NCBI GenBank assembly: GCA_001939145.1
Contig: LSRX01000254.1
Location: 30,843 to 94,842 of the forward strand
Origin: Symbiodinium microadriaticum
Lineage: Eukaryota > Sar > Dinophyceae > Suessiales > Symbiodiniaceae
Length of the DNA: 64,000 nt
Direction: 5' to 3'
Shown: one piece after another, positions 11,301-23,084 of the stretch
How the letters are laid out: each line of letters starts with the position of its first letter
How positions within the stretch are numbered: the first letter of the stretch is position 1
The notes under the pieces: model-generated
What the model was told of the DNA's origin: nothing
The model's input: the letters and a program-made list of their open reading frames with translations, nothing else
The model's database searches: none
Position numbers and translations under genes: made by a program

Positions 11301-13030
11301 GAACCCTAAACCATAAACCTAACTGTCTAAACCCTAAACCCAAAACCCCCAACCCCTAAGCCCTAAGCCCTAAGCCCTAGACTAAACCCAACTGAGAAGG
11401 AAATGTTCACAGAGAGTTTGAAGGCCGAAGGTCCTAGTCCGGAGCCGGAAGCGAACATATCAACAAACCCCCAAATCCCCCCAAGCCCCGTGAAACCCCT
11501 TTGGGATAGGTAGATAGGCTTCGGGGTTTAGGGTTTCATGACGTAGGTCTTGGGGTTTACATAGGGTTTAGGCTTTATGGCTGAGGTCTTAGGGTTCAGC
11601 GTGTGAAGAGCTCAAAACAAAACTTCTTCTGTGCTTTCGAGCTGAGAACTCGGGTCCTGTTCAAGAGTTTGGGGTTTAGGGTTTAGGGTTTAGTTTAGAC
11701 TTTAGGGTTTAGGGTTTAGAGTTTAGGATTTAGGGTTTAGGGTGCTCAAAACCATGCTGGGGTGCCTTGTCTCCGAGGCTCTCATTTCAAGATTTTTGCG
11801 TTCTATCTTAGGGGTCCCCTCATAGCCTGAAACTCCCACGTCTAGAAGAAAGGGGTTTAGGGTTTCAGAGCTGCGGGCTTTAGCAATCTCCAAAAGGCCC
11901 TCGCGATTTTCAATCGACAGGCACTGACCAATTTAGGGCTTTAGGGGTTTAGGGGTTCGGGGTTTAGGGATGGTTCTGATGAAATTCGCCCAAGCATCCG
12001 CGACTGGCATGTCGGAAAGCCTTGGCGGATTCGGGCATCAAGATGTCTGAAGCACATTTGCCATCGAAATCTAATGTAGGGCTTTGACGGCTAGAATACG
12101 GTTTTCCGGTGAGGTACAGCATATAGAACGTAACTATACAGCTACTCAATAGCTGGTGAAGGGACGGCCATTAAAATACCTACTCTCCCGGCCCCTAGAA
12201 ACCCTAAACCCAAAACCCTAGACCCTAGATAAAAACTTACAGGGAAAGGTCCCTGGGATCTGTAGCCGTGCAGGGCTTGCGATACTCCGGCCCGGCTCAG
12301 GTTTAGGTCTTACGCCTTAGGGTTTGCTAGGGCTCAGGGTTTCGGTTTGGGGTTTAGGGTTTAGGCTTTGGGGCCTGAGGGTGTCGGTAATAACGTCCTC
12401 TTGGAGGCTCATGGGTTGTCTACTTTGATTTAAGGCTTTCAACACATACATTCGGTACAATCGGAAATGAGTAGCCTAAGAGTAGTCGCTACGGTCTATA
12501 GGTGGCTAAAGTGCTCTAAACCAAGCTCCTACATCTTCATTACATCACAGACCTCCCTGAACCCAACGATTGATCCCAGCGCCTGTAAACCGTCAACCAC
12601 GACGCACCAAATCCTTCATCTGCCAGTATTGCCTTAAGGCTCGCCCGAACGTATGTTTAGAGGGTAGGAGCGGGGATGTGCATAAACCCAGGAATAGACC
12701 CAACAACCATTTACAGCATAATCCCTAAGGCTTCTAAAACCTTTCGCTGCAAACGCTCAAACAAAAATCTGACTCTGCTGGGAGCTTCTTCGGCAGCCTG
12801 TGGCGAAGCAAGACAGTTTCGGAGGGTCAAGATCCACCTGCGACATACAATGAGTATCTGGTCGGATTACGGTAACTCCCAAGTCACCACCACCCCACCA
12901 CAAAAAAAAGCACAATATCCGTATGGGTCCCCTTTTGCGACCTGGAAGCACTGCCACAGCCGGCAGAACGTCGGTAGCAGCTCCCAGTGGCGAAAGCGCC
13001 ACGACCAGCAGTTTTTGGAGCGCGCCGTTC
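8325..13030 (-). CDS. Intron-rich gene model, 17 exons, unknown product
   Basis: Minus-strand exons placed by eye: 13030-12942, 12875-12838, 12797-12741, 12632-12553, 12295-12241, 12090-12005, 11923 to about 11880, 11200-11119, 10968-10916, 10870-10782, 10503-10374, 9993-9965, 9747-9675, 9490-9416, 8999-8907, 8500-8398, 8357-8325. Sample peptides: AAEEAPSRVRFLFERLQRK, AILADEGFGASWLTVYRR, FMAVVLKKMEAFCEEAK, ASESFWCLVFDNAQNQ, TYQAWHYRVSFLSALLWN. Codon phase agrees at 14 of the 15 junctions I could test. The 9416/8999 junction does not fit, and the 11923/11200 gap probably hides exons (for example 11659-11624). Acceptors are often textbook (CTTGCTTCGCCACAG at 12798) and donors include GTAAGT at 12240 and GTGAGT at 10781; some donors are GC. 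Introns range from 40 nt to several hundred and carry telomere-like repeats. Neither end of the protein is defined. I recognise no domain. Hand selection of splice sites biases the phase agreement upward. Confidence 0.6.
8339..8422. repeat. 19-bp direct duplication flanking a telomere-repeat intron
   Basis: AATCGCCTCCTTGAAAGCC occurs at 8339-8357 and 8404-8422. Between them lie the exon end and a 40-nt segment (8397-8358 on the minus strand) made mostly of TTTAGGG units, with GT at one end and TTTAG at the other. The right copy is the 3' part of exon 8500-8398. Confidence 0.85.
9021..9213. repeat. About 85-bp tandem duplication plus partial third copy
   Basis: The unit beginning GGGGAAGTGGGAGAGTGGA and containing CCCTTTAGCATTCCTT occurs at about 9021-9105 and 9106-9190, with a further partial copy to 9213. 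It lies within a modelled intron (9415-9000). Confidence 0.8.
9833..9941. repeat. Palindromic element, family 4, intronic
   Basis: Arms CCCAGAGACTCCAATATCCC and complement. A second copy at 28147-28254 has AGAACCC in place of AGACTCC. It lies within intron 9964-9748 of the gene model. Confidence 0.82.
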
Positions 13031-15159
13031 CTGGAAACTGCGAATTTCAGACCAAGTTTCGGATATAAGGCCTGACGTGTGGCCAGGCTACGTATCTAAG
13101 AACCTGGATTGTCTGAACCTGCGTGCTGCCCCAGCAGTGGGATTATGCGACATGCTGACCCTGTGACATGCTGACCCTAAAACTACCTCCCTGTGATAGT
13201 AGTTGTCTTTCTAGTCGTCGTCGATGTTGTAGTTGGTATTATAGTTTGTAATAGGCAGCAGAAAAGTAGGCACAAGCAGCCGCCACTGCAGTAGCGGCAG
13301 CAGCTGCAGTCGCGGTCGCAGTAGTAGCAGTGGCGGTCGCCGTGAGGCAGTAGAGCAGCTGCAGGAGAAGAAGCGTCAGTTGCAGCGACGGTGGCGGCGG
13401 CAATTGCACCCACAGTTGCACTAACAGTAGTAGATACTATAATGCTATGAGTCACTTGTCATGACTCTAGATAACAACCAACCGAAATGGCCACGGAATT
13501 CTGAAGGCACAGGAACCCAGAAATCCAGAAGCTTTCGGCGGGTGGCAGAGATCGTAGCTCTCTGGAGCTCCGCATCGTCCCGGCACAAAGAAGTCTCAGA
13601 CAGTACGGCGTGGAGTTTAGGGTTTAGCGTATATAGGGTTGAGAGTTTAGAGTTTAGGGTTTAGGGTTAGGGTTTAGGGTTAGGGTTTAGGACACGGTTG
13701 GCTTAGGTTTCTTATGGTTTCTTATTTGCCGGAGGGGGGTGGGGGCACACAGGCTTGGAGCTGCGCCCGTTTCAGAGCACGAAGCCATCTGAGACGACAT
13801 CGGAGGTATAGAACGGAACCGGGGCAATGTGACAAGGTGCTATCAGGCCGGGACATCAGTTCTGGTGGACTGACTCCCTTCACCTGGCCTGTCCACTGAT
13901 ACTATGCCAAAGCAACTGCCGAATGCAACTCCGGAAACACGACCAGTTCACATACGGTGATTAGGGCTTGGCTTTGCTTCTGGTATCCTGAACAGGTACT
14001 CATCCACACAGGCACGGGCACTTCTACAGAACCCTGTGCAACCTCGACCCTACATCCCAAACCCCGATCCTTGGATATCCTTGAACCCCAAACCTCAAGA
14101 CAACTTGATTCACAGCACGGCATGGGAGTTTCAGACAATAGCGGACCCTCGCATGGACGCCCTGAACCCCAGACCGCTTGAAGCTGAACCCAAAACCCAG
14201 CCCGAGTTCCCGAACCCAAAAACCCAACTGTAACTCTTCAGAACACCCAGCCCCATGTAAACCCAAATCGCTGCACCCAGAGCCGAACTCTTCCCTCAGC
14301 CCTAACCCTAAACCCTAAACTCTAAACCAAAACCCTAAACCCTAACCCCGTGAGCCGTGCACCCAACGTCGTGTCAGGAAACTTGAGCACGGCTGCGCGC
14401 CGGCCGGAGTCGGAGGCCTGGCAATGTACTGAGATTCAAGGGTTAGGTTCAGAGTTAGGGTCGTGTATGTGTGTGTATATATATATATATATATACATAT
14501 ACCTACACATAGCACTATAAATAAAGAAACAAGAAAAGAAATAACATAATACAATATAGTATAATAAAACAAAATATAGTATAGTATAATATAAAATTAT
14601 CTAATCTAATCTAGTCTAATCTAATCTAATATAGTAATATAGAATAGTATGATAGAATATTATAGTGTTCTGTAATTTTATGTTCAACAAAATTATACTA
14701 TATAATATTTTACTGCACATAATTATAGTATTTGAATAGTATTTAATAGAATATAATAAAACATAATACAATGCAATAGAATGAAATCATAGAACCTAAC
14801 ATGATATGATATAATATAATATGATGGTATGTTATATTATATTTATCTGATCTATCTAATCCAATCTAATCTAATCTAGGCTTCAAGGTTCTGTAGGCAA
14901 TTTTGTGCTCAGAGCGTCTTCAGCGGTTGTACAGGACGTTGTGATGGGAATTGCTGTATGGTTTTGTCGGGCTGTATAGACGTGTTGACTCGCAGTGCTG
15001 TGCAAGGCTCGATAGAGTGTACATAGGGGTAAGGCCGAAAGAAACAGACGCAAGCCTAAACCCTCAAACCCTAATGCCTATAGCCCCGGGAAGTTTGCGG
15101 GTTAGGCTAGGTCCGGCTAGGTGCTTCGGGTTTGGATGAACTTTTGGGGCCCATGGCAC
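13031..15159. other. Repeat-rich stretch between exon chains
   Basis: 13200-13420 is a trinucleotide-rich (GCAGTAGCGG-type) low-complexity run. 13610-13690 and 14300-14345 are telomere-like. 14480-14880 is AT-rich with (TA)n and a CTAAT pentamer repeat. Minus-strand islands at 13122-13072 and 14433-14350 look coding-like but do not join the adjacent models in phase. Confidence 0.5.
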
Positions 15160-15884
15160 CAGCGATTCCCCAAACGAAGCTGCAAAAACGCCTTCCGGTG
15201 CCTTAGGGGCGCCGTCACTTACAGCTGTCGCCCTAGCCCTATAGATGGGAGGCCGTTCCTTAAATCCCAACAAATACCGAAGCTCTGCTCAAAGCCGAGC
15301 CACACCGCTGTAGGCCCAAAGCCAGCTGTGAAGGCTTGGTGGAGTTTGAGATATCCTCACCATGGGTTTAGGGTTTAAGGTTAAAGGGTTAAGGGTTTAG
15401 GGTTTAGGGCTTAGGGTATTTAGGGTTTGTTTGGGGGTTGAAGGGTTGAAGGTCGTCTCTGGGACGTTCCTTCCTGGATGCTGCTTGAAAAAAGTGTTGT
15501 CCTTTAGGAGAGCATGAGCCTGTGAGGCACTGCCCATACAAGGAGGTATGCTTCGGTCGTTGATGTTTGGAATGCCCAAAGCCAGAGCACATGTGCACCA
15601 AACTGAGCGATAGGTAGTGGTGCAGGGCTTTAGGGACTTGGGGTTGAGACTCCGGAACTTTAGGTTTGTCTACGTTCTCGACTTTTGAGGTGAGGCACCC
15701 TTCCAGAAACAGAGCCTTGACGAACTATGCCTCCAGAATATAGTGTATGAATAGAGGGATCGGGGTTTGGGGGGTACCTTATGCTATAGTCGGAATAGGG
15801 AGGAACCCTACGGAACGGTACTGTTCTATACTTACTATGACATCTGCGAGGCTGCTCCCGAAGTCGACGAGTTTCATCCGAAGC
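15160..15884 (-). CDS. Five-exon gene segment, unknown product
   Basis: Exons 15884-15836 (ASDETRRLREQPRRCH, donor GTAAGT), 15715-15674 (SVSGRVPHLKSRE, donor GTAGAC), 15519-15466 (SCSPKGQHFFQAASRKE), 15287-15223 (ELRYLLGFKERPPIYRARAT, donor GTAAGT) and 15179-15160 (LRLGNR, after GGCGTTTTTGCAG). The phases match at all four junctions (1 to 2, 1 to 2, 1 to 2, 0 to 0), and two donors are the full GTAAGT consensus. A diverged family-2 palindrome (15893-15996) lies immediately upstream of the first exon. The gene probably continues at both ends. Charged soluble protein; no domain recognised. Confidence 0.58.
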
Positions 15885-15892
15885 CTGTGAGC

Positions 15893-15996
15893 TACCTATG
15901 GTCTCCATTGTAGTTCCTTTTTGGGGGTTACCTTTTAGGATCCTGAATATAGACTTGGTTAAACCAAAAAAGAGAAGTACAATGGAGACTATAGGT
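15893..15996. repeat. Palindromic element, diverged family 2
   Basis: Arms CTACCTATGGTCTCCATTGT and its near complement ACAATGGAGACTATAGGTA. On the minus strand it ends next to GTAGCTCACAG, the acceptor of exon 15884. Confidence 0.75.
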
Positions 15997-16165
15997 ATGT
16001 CCTAAACTCAAACGGTGCTCTAGGGCTTCTCAAAGGCACAGAACACGTCCTTCAGCGTGTTATAAGGTTGTGGGCTTAGGGCTTTGGGTTTCATGACCTC
16101 GAAGAAAGACGCGAGTGTTTTCACAACGACGGTTCTTTGCCTGCTTCGGCTTCCCAAGTGACTCC

Positions 16166-16320
16166 TGAAGCCTAAACCCTGAACCTCTGAACCCTAACGC
16201 CCTAAGCCCTAGCCCCTAGAACCTAAACCCCTAAACCCTAAACCCCCTAAACCCCCTAAAACCCTAAACCCCTAAACCCCCACCCCCTAAAACCCTAAAC
16301 CCCAAACCCTAAACCCCAAA
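16166..16320. repeat. Telomere-like CCCTAAA array
   Basis: Degenerate CCCTAAA and CCCCTAAA units in tandem. A similar block is at 16885-17045. Confidence 0.9.
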
Positions 16321-17045
16321 GAAGCCTACGCCCTGAAGCAGCAGAGCCGTAACGAGAAACTCCAAGTCCTTGCAGCTCGCTGCCCCTGAGCCCCAAGTCC
16401 CAAGGCCACGCCTACATAGTAATCGGTTTAGGGTTTAGGGTTTAGGGTTTAGGGAACTATGGAAACTATGGTAGACTATATAAAACTTCAGAGGATAAAA
16501 GAATATGATTCATTATGGTATAATGTACTTTAAGATGTTATTTGATATGCTAGGGGCTTTGGGGGAACTCGTAACCCGATGTGAACTGTCAGTCCAATTC
16601 CTAAACTCCAAGCCACTTGACTTGTACAACACTGAACTCTTTGAACACTCACCCACACATAACAGAAAGCCATAAACCCCATACACATTTCAACCCCTAG
16701 ATCCTACGCACCCACGTACATGCTTCACATGGAAGATTCCAAAAAATGGGTGACCGCAGTCTTTTCTTTTCCAACTCAGCATCAGTGGATCCTTGTTATC
16801 AAACCTCCCGAAGAAGGTGCCGGAGTTTTCTCCTTAAGTCCCATAAGCCCTACACCCTCAACCAAACCCGATACTTCACATCCTGAGCCCCTAAGCCCAA
16901 ACCCCTAAACCCCTAAAAACCCCTAAACCCGAAACCGTAAACCCTAAACCCCTAAACTCTAAAACCCCTAAACCCCTAAGCCCCTAAACCCCTAAACCCC
17001 TAAGCCCCGAAACCCCTAGACCCGAAACCCCCTAAACCCTACAAC

Positions 17046-17135
17046 CCCTGAGCTCCCTGCAGCTCCGCATTCATCTTCGGCTCCAGGCTCTCCGCGATTC
17101 TCTTGGCGGCCAGAGCATCGCCGGAGGCGATCTGG
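17046..17135 (-). CDS. Candidate exon, 90 nt
   Basis: After acceptor CATACTCTACGAG the minus strand reads QIASGDALAAKRIAESLEPK and onward in one frame to donor GTTGTA. Strongly helical, alanine- and glutamate-rich, and flanked on both sides by telomere-like repeat. Product unknown. Confidence 0.48.
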
Positions 17136-18354
17136 CTCGTAGAGTATGGGGTCTAGGGCTTTGGAGTTGAGGGTTTAGGGCTTTAGAGTTGAGCGTTGGC
17201 GGCTTTCGAGTTTTGGGGGTTTGGGGGTTTAGGGTTTCGGGTTTAGGGCTTTAGGGTTTTTAGGGTTTAAGGCTTTAGGGTTTTTAGGGTTTCGGCTTTT
17301 TATAGGCCGTGACCTAAAGAACAGCTTCAAAGAAAGCCGGCATCCTGCCCAAGGATCTTCACGCATCGCTTCCTGGCTCCTCTCGACTTTCCTGTGTTCC
17401 ATGTCTCACAGAGTTTTAGGCTTAGGGCTTAAGGTTTAGTATTCAACATGGTGGTCTTCATCGGTCGAGGGTCATGGGCCATCGCTGATGCCTGGGCCCC
17501 GTTCACGAAGAAAGCTTCACACACCGGCCGGCACCCACGACGTAAACCTCTAAATTCAAAAAGAAACCCTTGACTGGAGAGCCGGCCTCTGCGAAGGATG
17601 CTGCAAGTTCGTGCGCGGCTCCTGGGCGTCTTCACTTCCGACGTTCAAGAAAGCTGGAATTCCTGGGTGTCACCAGGCATGAACCAAGGTTTGATTGGAC
17701 TTCTAGATTTTCAGACTGTTGCAGGGTGTTACATGATATTTTGGGGGTTCACTCCTTTGGGGTCCCTAAGCCCTATAAACCCTAAAAGATGATACGGTAC
17801 CTTACAACGTCGTCGCAGCAAGCAAGACCTACGAAACCAGTTCTGCCGAACAGTCCTATGCCTGAACCGAATTTAAGATATAAAACAAGTTCTGAGCGAG
17901 CAGTCTTATGCCAGCATCGAATCTGCGAGGTGGCGCTAGCTTTGTTTGTTTCGATGCTTTGTATGGAAACCGCTTATTGGGAACAGCGTTAGAGCAATTT
18001 GTATGACAGAACTCTGAACGACCAGTCCGATGCTCAGATACGGGAGCTTGCAGAAAGCTGTTTATGCTTATGCACAGGCTGCTTTTGTCTGCCTGGTCGC
18101 ATTGGTGGTCATTGGCCGCGAATTTGGTATGAGCGCGTAAAAGGGACTTGTGCATGAGACATTGCATCTGAAACAGTATGCTCAGGACCCTTGCACAGGC
18201 CGAGCATAGGACTGCAGGAGCTGCGCACAGCAGCGAGGACATTCAGGGAAGGCCGCTGAAATATCAGGTTCCGGGCACACCTCGACAAGATCCCGGTCAA
18301 GACCTTCACGTGCCCAGGTAAAAGAGGAGGGGTCGGGATCATCTTGCGGCTTCC
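17136..18354. other. Non-coding stretch with minor repeats
   Basis: Telomere-like units at 17150-17300. At 17839-17872, 17888-17922 and about 18009-18041 a degenerate 35-bp segment beginning AGTTCTG or AACTCTG recurs three times. No exon I would defend. Confidence 0.45.
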
Positions 18355-18736
18355 CATGGTCGGCATGCACCACCATGATGCAGGTTTGTCCTTGCACCGC
18401 TTGGCGAAGGCGAAGCGAGCTCGGATGTCTTCTAAATGATGCGCTCGCTGGCCTTTGTCTTGGCGGCTTTGCGCAGCATCTGCACGGTCACATGGCGCTT
18501 GGCATCGGCGGAGACAATCATCTGGCGCAGGTGACGTAGAAGCAAATCGACTTGAGGCTCAAATAGGAGCTGTCGACGGCCCTGCCTCTTACGAGGAACT
18601 TGCTTAGGTGGGTGATGACAGACTTGTCACGGCCAAGACGTTGAGCTATTTGCGACGGCGCCAACGTTTCCTGATCGTACCATGTCTGAGCAAGCCGTAT
18701 CTCTTCGGACGACATTTTCTTCCAGGTTCGAACCAT
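18355..18736 (-). pseudogene. Decayed Tc1/mariner-type transposase fragment
   Basis: From ATG at 18736 the minus strand encodes a helix-turn-helix region (TWYDQETLAPSQIAQRLGRD) with the W-Y...IA..LGR pattern typical of Tc1/mariner/IS630 transposase N-termini. About 65 codons in, homology continues in another frame (VDLLLRHLRQMIVSADAK, then VTVQMLRKAAKTKAS) to a TAG. A third piece reads DIRARFAFAKRCKDKPASWW. The element therefore has at least one frameshift, a stop and a probable internal deletion. The catalytic DDE core was not found. Family assignment is from motif pattern and memory of related dinoflagellate copies. Confidence 0.7.
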
Positions 18737-21700
18737 GGCTGATGAAAAGAAGACTCCTCCCAAAGGCCACACCCTGAAACCCTAATCCTAAACCATTAAT
18801 TCCTACGCAAAGAACCCTAAGCCCCTAAACCCTCAGACAACCGAATCCTAAACCCATGCTTGCCTGAATCCTACACCTGACACCCGAAAGTCACCAACAA
18901 TGACAATAACAATACTAATGCTGAAACTGATCTTGATACTGATAATGGTACCGATGCTGGTACTGATACTGACTATGATACCAACAAACAACAGTACTAG
19001 TGTAACAATACTAATGACAATGACACCAATAATAATGATCATAGTAATTGCAATAGCTCCTAAACCCTGAAAACCTTCAACCCTAAACCTTAGAAACCCT
19101 AATAAACCCTGAACCCTAAACCCTCAACCCTAAACCCTAAACTCTCAACCCTAAACCCTATAAACCTAAACCCTATAAGCCCTCAACCCTAAACCCCCAA
19201 CCACCAGTCTTGGTCCTTTGTGAGCCGCGGCATCAGCAGACCCCCGCGTGCCGGCGCCCGCGGCNGATGCACCTTCTAAGAGGGCCTTTTGGCTTGAAGG
19301 GCTCAGGGTTCAGGGTTTGGGGTTTGGGGTTTAGGGTTTAGGGTTTGGGGTTTAGGGTTTAGGTTTGGGTTTTTCGGGTTTGGGGTTTTCGGGTTTAGGG
19401 TTTGGTGTTTAGGGTTTAGGGTTTAGGGTCTGGGGTTTGGGGTTTAGGGTTTGGGGTTTAGGATTGTTTGGTGGGTGGGTGGGTTGGCTGGTTTAGGGTT
19501 TAGGGCTTAGGGTTTGTTTGGGTTCCGAGTTTAAGGTTTCAGGGTATTGGGTTCAGGATTTCGGTTAGAGAGTTTAGGTCGTACTTTTGGTCACGATTTC
19601 GAATCATGTGAGGCTACAAAATCATAGGCTGCTGTCTGTTCACGGTCCATTAGTAATTAGTAGTAATTATTGGTTCTGGCTTAGGGTTTAGGGTCTGATT
19701 AGGGGCAGCAAATGTTGCTCACTGCGTCGCATTACCAGGTAAACCTCAGGGAGCAGTTCACTGCGCAACATTGATCCGCAGTATAGGGGTCTTAGTACTT
19801 ACCTATACTAGTTTGGGGGGGGGTCCTTATTATAATTATGGTATAATATACCCCAAAACCCTATTCGAATTATTGAGGCCCCTACATTATCCCTGAAGCA
19901 GGAGTCCTGGTTATAGTTTGAAGGGCAGTTTTGCCGATTCCCCGGCTTTTTTTGCAATCTGCGGCCTATGGGCCAGCAACATCCTAAGGAGCTACATGGG
20001 GGGGGGGGGGGCGATCCACTATTCGGTTTGTCCATTCCCGCTGCGCCTTGCAGTTCAAGAAATATGAATCAACACAAATTGAGCTTACGGTCCAGGGGAA
20101 ATCCTCAACCTTGCATCTGCACTTCCCAAGATCCCAAATGCTCGGGAGGATCTCAAGAGTAGATCAGGTAATCTTCTGGGACCTATACTACTACAGGGTA
20201 CTTGATGGGAGCCCCCCTAAGGAATCTGCGTTTGGGATCCTCCCAGGGGTCCAGGAGTCCAGGATTGCGTGGCAAAGGCGCTCCGTAGGATCAGCAGCCT
20301 GAGCTACCGGACTCCGGCGCTTCTCCTAAAGAGACTCAGATGCTTCCGAGTTTCGGGTTGAAGATACGGATTAGGATTGAGTTCAGGGTCTGGGGCTTTG
20401 AGTTTAGAGTTTAGGGCTTAGGAGTTAGGTTTTAGAATTATTTAGAATTTCGAGTTTGGGTTTTGGGGTTTCGGGCTTCGCGTCTAGGGTTTGGGTATGT
20501 TTTGGGGTGGACGTAGGTCCTATAGGTCGTAACTCGGATCCTCCACATGCCCGGTCCTGGGCTGCGCTGGCCGTGCTCTCCACCGCGGGATCTTCGGTCG
20601 CTTCGGAGACTTCGGTGGGTGCGGCCCTGGCCTCGATCGGCTAAGGAGAGGGCTTCGGTTTTTAGGCCCCAAGGGCCTTCGGCTTCGAGGGTCCACCTGA
20701 CCCCCGAAGTGAAAAAGGGTACAAGAATGGCCCAACAGCTATAACAGGCTAGAGGTTCTACAGACTTGCGGAGCTCAGGATAGGGTTGAGGGCTTGAGGT
20801 TTCGACGGTTTCGCACTTTAGTCGTAGGGTTTCGGGTTTGCGTAGCGATCCGATCCCCTCTCTCACAAAGCCGGTCATCCCTAAGATGTCAAAGCCCTCA
20901 TCCCTAAAACCACCAAAAAAAGCCCTTTCAACGTCACAATGCGCCTTCCTCAAAGCCACAAAGAATCCTACCAAAACCAACAGCGCTACAGGAACCCTTG
21001 GAGGAACCCTTAAATTAAAGGAACCCTCCAAAACTGCAGAAGCCCCCAAAAAAACGAACCTCGGAGCACTTGGCATCTCCGCTCGCTGCAACCTCCCGGC
21101 CTGCTATTCTTTGCTCGTTCTAGGCTTGACAGGGTTTTTGGGGTCTGGGGCTTCGGTTTAGGCTTGAGGTTTAGCTAGGCTCTACCTAACCACCAAAAGT
21201 AGGTAAAATAGTTGGCCCAAAACCTACAAAACGTTATTTTTCTACTTAGGTTTAGGGGTTTTGGCCGTTCGGTCTTGCTTGCTAGGTGGGGTAGATTTGA
21301 CATTTGTTGTTAAAGGTGGGGCTAAGGACTTGGGGTTTCGGGTTAAATGGCTCAGGCGGCAAATGCTTCTGGATGTGTATAGGGTTTAGGGTTTAGGGCT
21401 TAGGGTTTAGGGTTTAGGGCTTAGGGTTTAGAGTTTAGGGTTTAGGGTTTACAAGGTCAGGTTTGTTGCGTCTTGGTTTCAGGGTAAGTTATCGGGAGTA
21501 GAAAGGGGCTTCGAATCGGTAAGGCTGCTGGTCTAAAAAACGGGGAGGGCTTCCGTTTGTGAGTTGTGATGCCGGCATGTAAGACTGCAGGCATTGCATG
21601 GGATCTGCGCGCTGCAAGAGCGATAGTATAGATACAAGCTGTGTGGGAAAAGCAGGCCCCCACAGCATCCCTTTCTGTTTTGCTAGTAGGGGGTCAACAT

Positions 21701-21900
21701 TAGTACGCATCAATCCTCCACATCCATTCTACCTGAAGCATTAGCGTCGGTTTGGAGATTTGGCACCGGGTCCACACGAAATTGAGCTTTGTCCTCCTAT
21801 AATCAAGAGGCCCCGAATCCCGCTAGTCGCGCACCTTGTAGCGGGCATTCCGAAGTTGATGCAGCTGAGTGTTGTCGCTGTTGACGATGACCGCCAGGTA
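18737..21900. other. Telomere-like and low-complexity sequence
   Basis: Holds a GATACTGATA-type repeat (18890-19040), CCCTAAA block (19060-19200), long TTTAGGG/TTTGGGG block (19300-19540) and a family-8 palindrome (about 19786-19890). A 217-codon minus frame at 20438-21091 has no recognisable domain and includes repeat-derived sequence at its ends, so it was not called. One ambiguous base is at 19265. Confidence 0.5.
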
Positions 21901-21918
21901 GTCCATGGTCTACACGCC

Positions 21919-21953
21919 GTCGCTTGACACTGGCTGTGCCAGTGTCAAGCGAC
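21919..21953. other. Perfect 16-bp stem, 3-nt loop hairpin
   Basis: GTCGCTTGACACTGGC, loop TGT, then the exact reverse complement. On the minus strand it lies just upstream of an ATG (21906) opening a 27-codon frame, MDYLAVIVNSDNTQLHQLRN, that contains a possible donor (AAG then GTGCGC). Function unknown; an exon there is only a possibility. Confidence 0.8.
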
Positions 21954-22504
21954 AAGGCCGCCTTTGCTGACATCCGGCTCGCGGGGCGGAAACTAAAGGT
22001 TACAGGTTAAATACGGTTCAGGGTTTAGGGTTATTCAGGATTTAGGGTTTACGGTTATTCAGGGTTTAGGGTTTAGGGAATTTAGGGTCTAGAGAGTTTA
22101 CGGTTTCAGGATACAGGTTAACTTTTTTCGGGCTGGTGATTCTGAGTTTGGTGTAAGTATTATGGCTCATGTAGGGCTTTTTTGTTTTGAGCACCTATTC
22201 GCTCCGCTACAGGAGTCCGTACATTAAGGCTCTAGGCTATAGCATTTCGATTCACGAGGGCCGTAGATGCCGGCTGAGAGTTGGCAGCTGAGTTTCAGAT
22301 TAGGCAAACCAGATCTTTGGATGAAGGGGTTCGGGCCGGGTGTTTTGGTTTCGGGGTTGTGCTTTGGGTATTTGGCTTAGGATTTAGGGAGTTAGGTTTC
22401 AGAATGGTTCCATGGAGTCTCAGTCGCACGCGGTTCCGGTAGATGGACCACCATTGGCAAAGGCATCATCACCACAGGTCACCAAGACCATCATCGTCAC
22501 GACG

Positions 22505-22679
22505 ACGACCACCACCACCACCACCACCACTAATAATAATAATAATACCATTGGAACAAACTGTCAATCACATCAGCAACATCATCATCGCCATGACTGA
22601 TCATGATCATCGTTGTGATGGTCACAGTGTCATAGGCTCCAACATCACCAGCGCCTGCAGCAGCCATCACCAGCAACAT

Positions 22680-22718
<39 letters not shown>
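22505..22718. repeat. Trinucleotide runs (ACC)n, (AAT)n and (CAG)n
   Basis: Short (ACC), (AAT) and (CAG) runs at about 22505-22530, 22531-22547 and 22678-22714. They create polyGln and polyLeu frames that are not evidence of a gene. Confidence 0.93.
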
Positions 22719-23084
22719 CAGCACAAGGCTAGGATTTCCAATATCGCTATATCAGCGGCTCAGCGAATGCACACTCATTGCAAAGTACTGTCACAGCCCG
22801 CTCTGGTGGCCCCGAACATAGAGCGGCTTCCACAGCATCTTGGCATTTAGGGTCTGTAATGGGGTCTCTTATTCTCTGTTTCTCCCATATCCTAAACCCC
22901 TAAAGAATGAAAACCCTAAACCCTTAAGCCTGCAACCCCTGGACACATCTGTTGGATGATTCAAGCCATCGAAGGCCCATTCTATCGAAATCCTTCTAGT
23001 AACTCACATCAGAGATTTTTAAAGGAACCCTTGAGGGAGCCCTAAATTCCTATCTATTCGCCGAGTCGCCTCCAGAGCATTCAC

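Noticed and set aside
12676..13068. 130-codon plus-strand open frame
   Set aside because: Opposite to a phase-consistent minus-strand exon chain with strong splice sites over the same interval.
20438..21091. 217-codon minus-strand open frame
   Set aside because: No recognisable motif, its C-terminal part is telomere-like repeat in translation, and the complementary strand is equally open. Probably chance in GC-rich sequence.
22412..22850. Plus frame with polyGln and minus frame with polyLeu
   Set aside because: Generated by (CAG)n and (ACC)n runs; no flanking domain.
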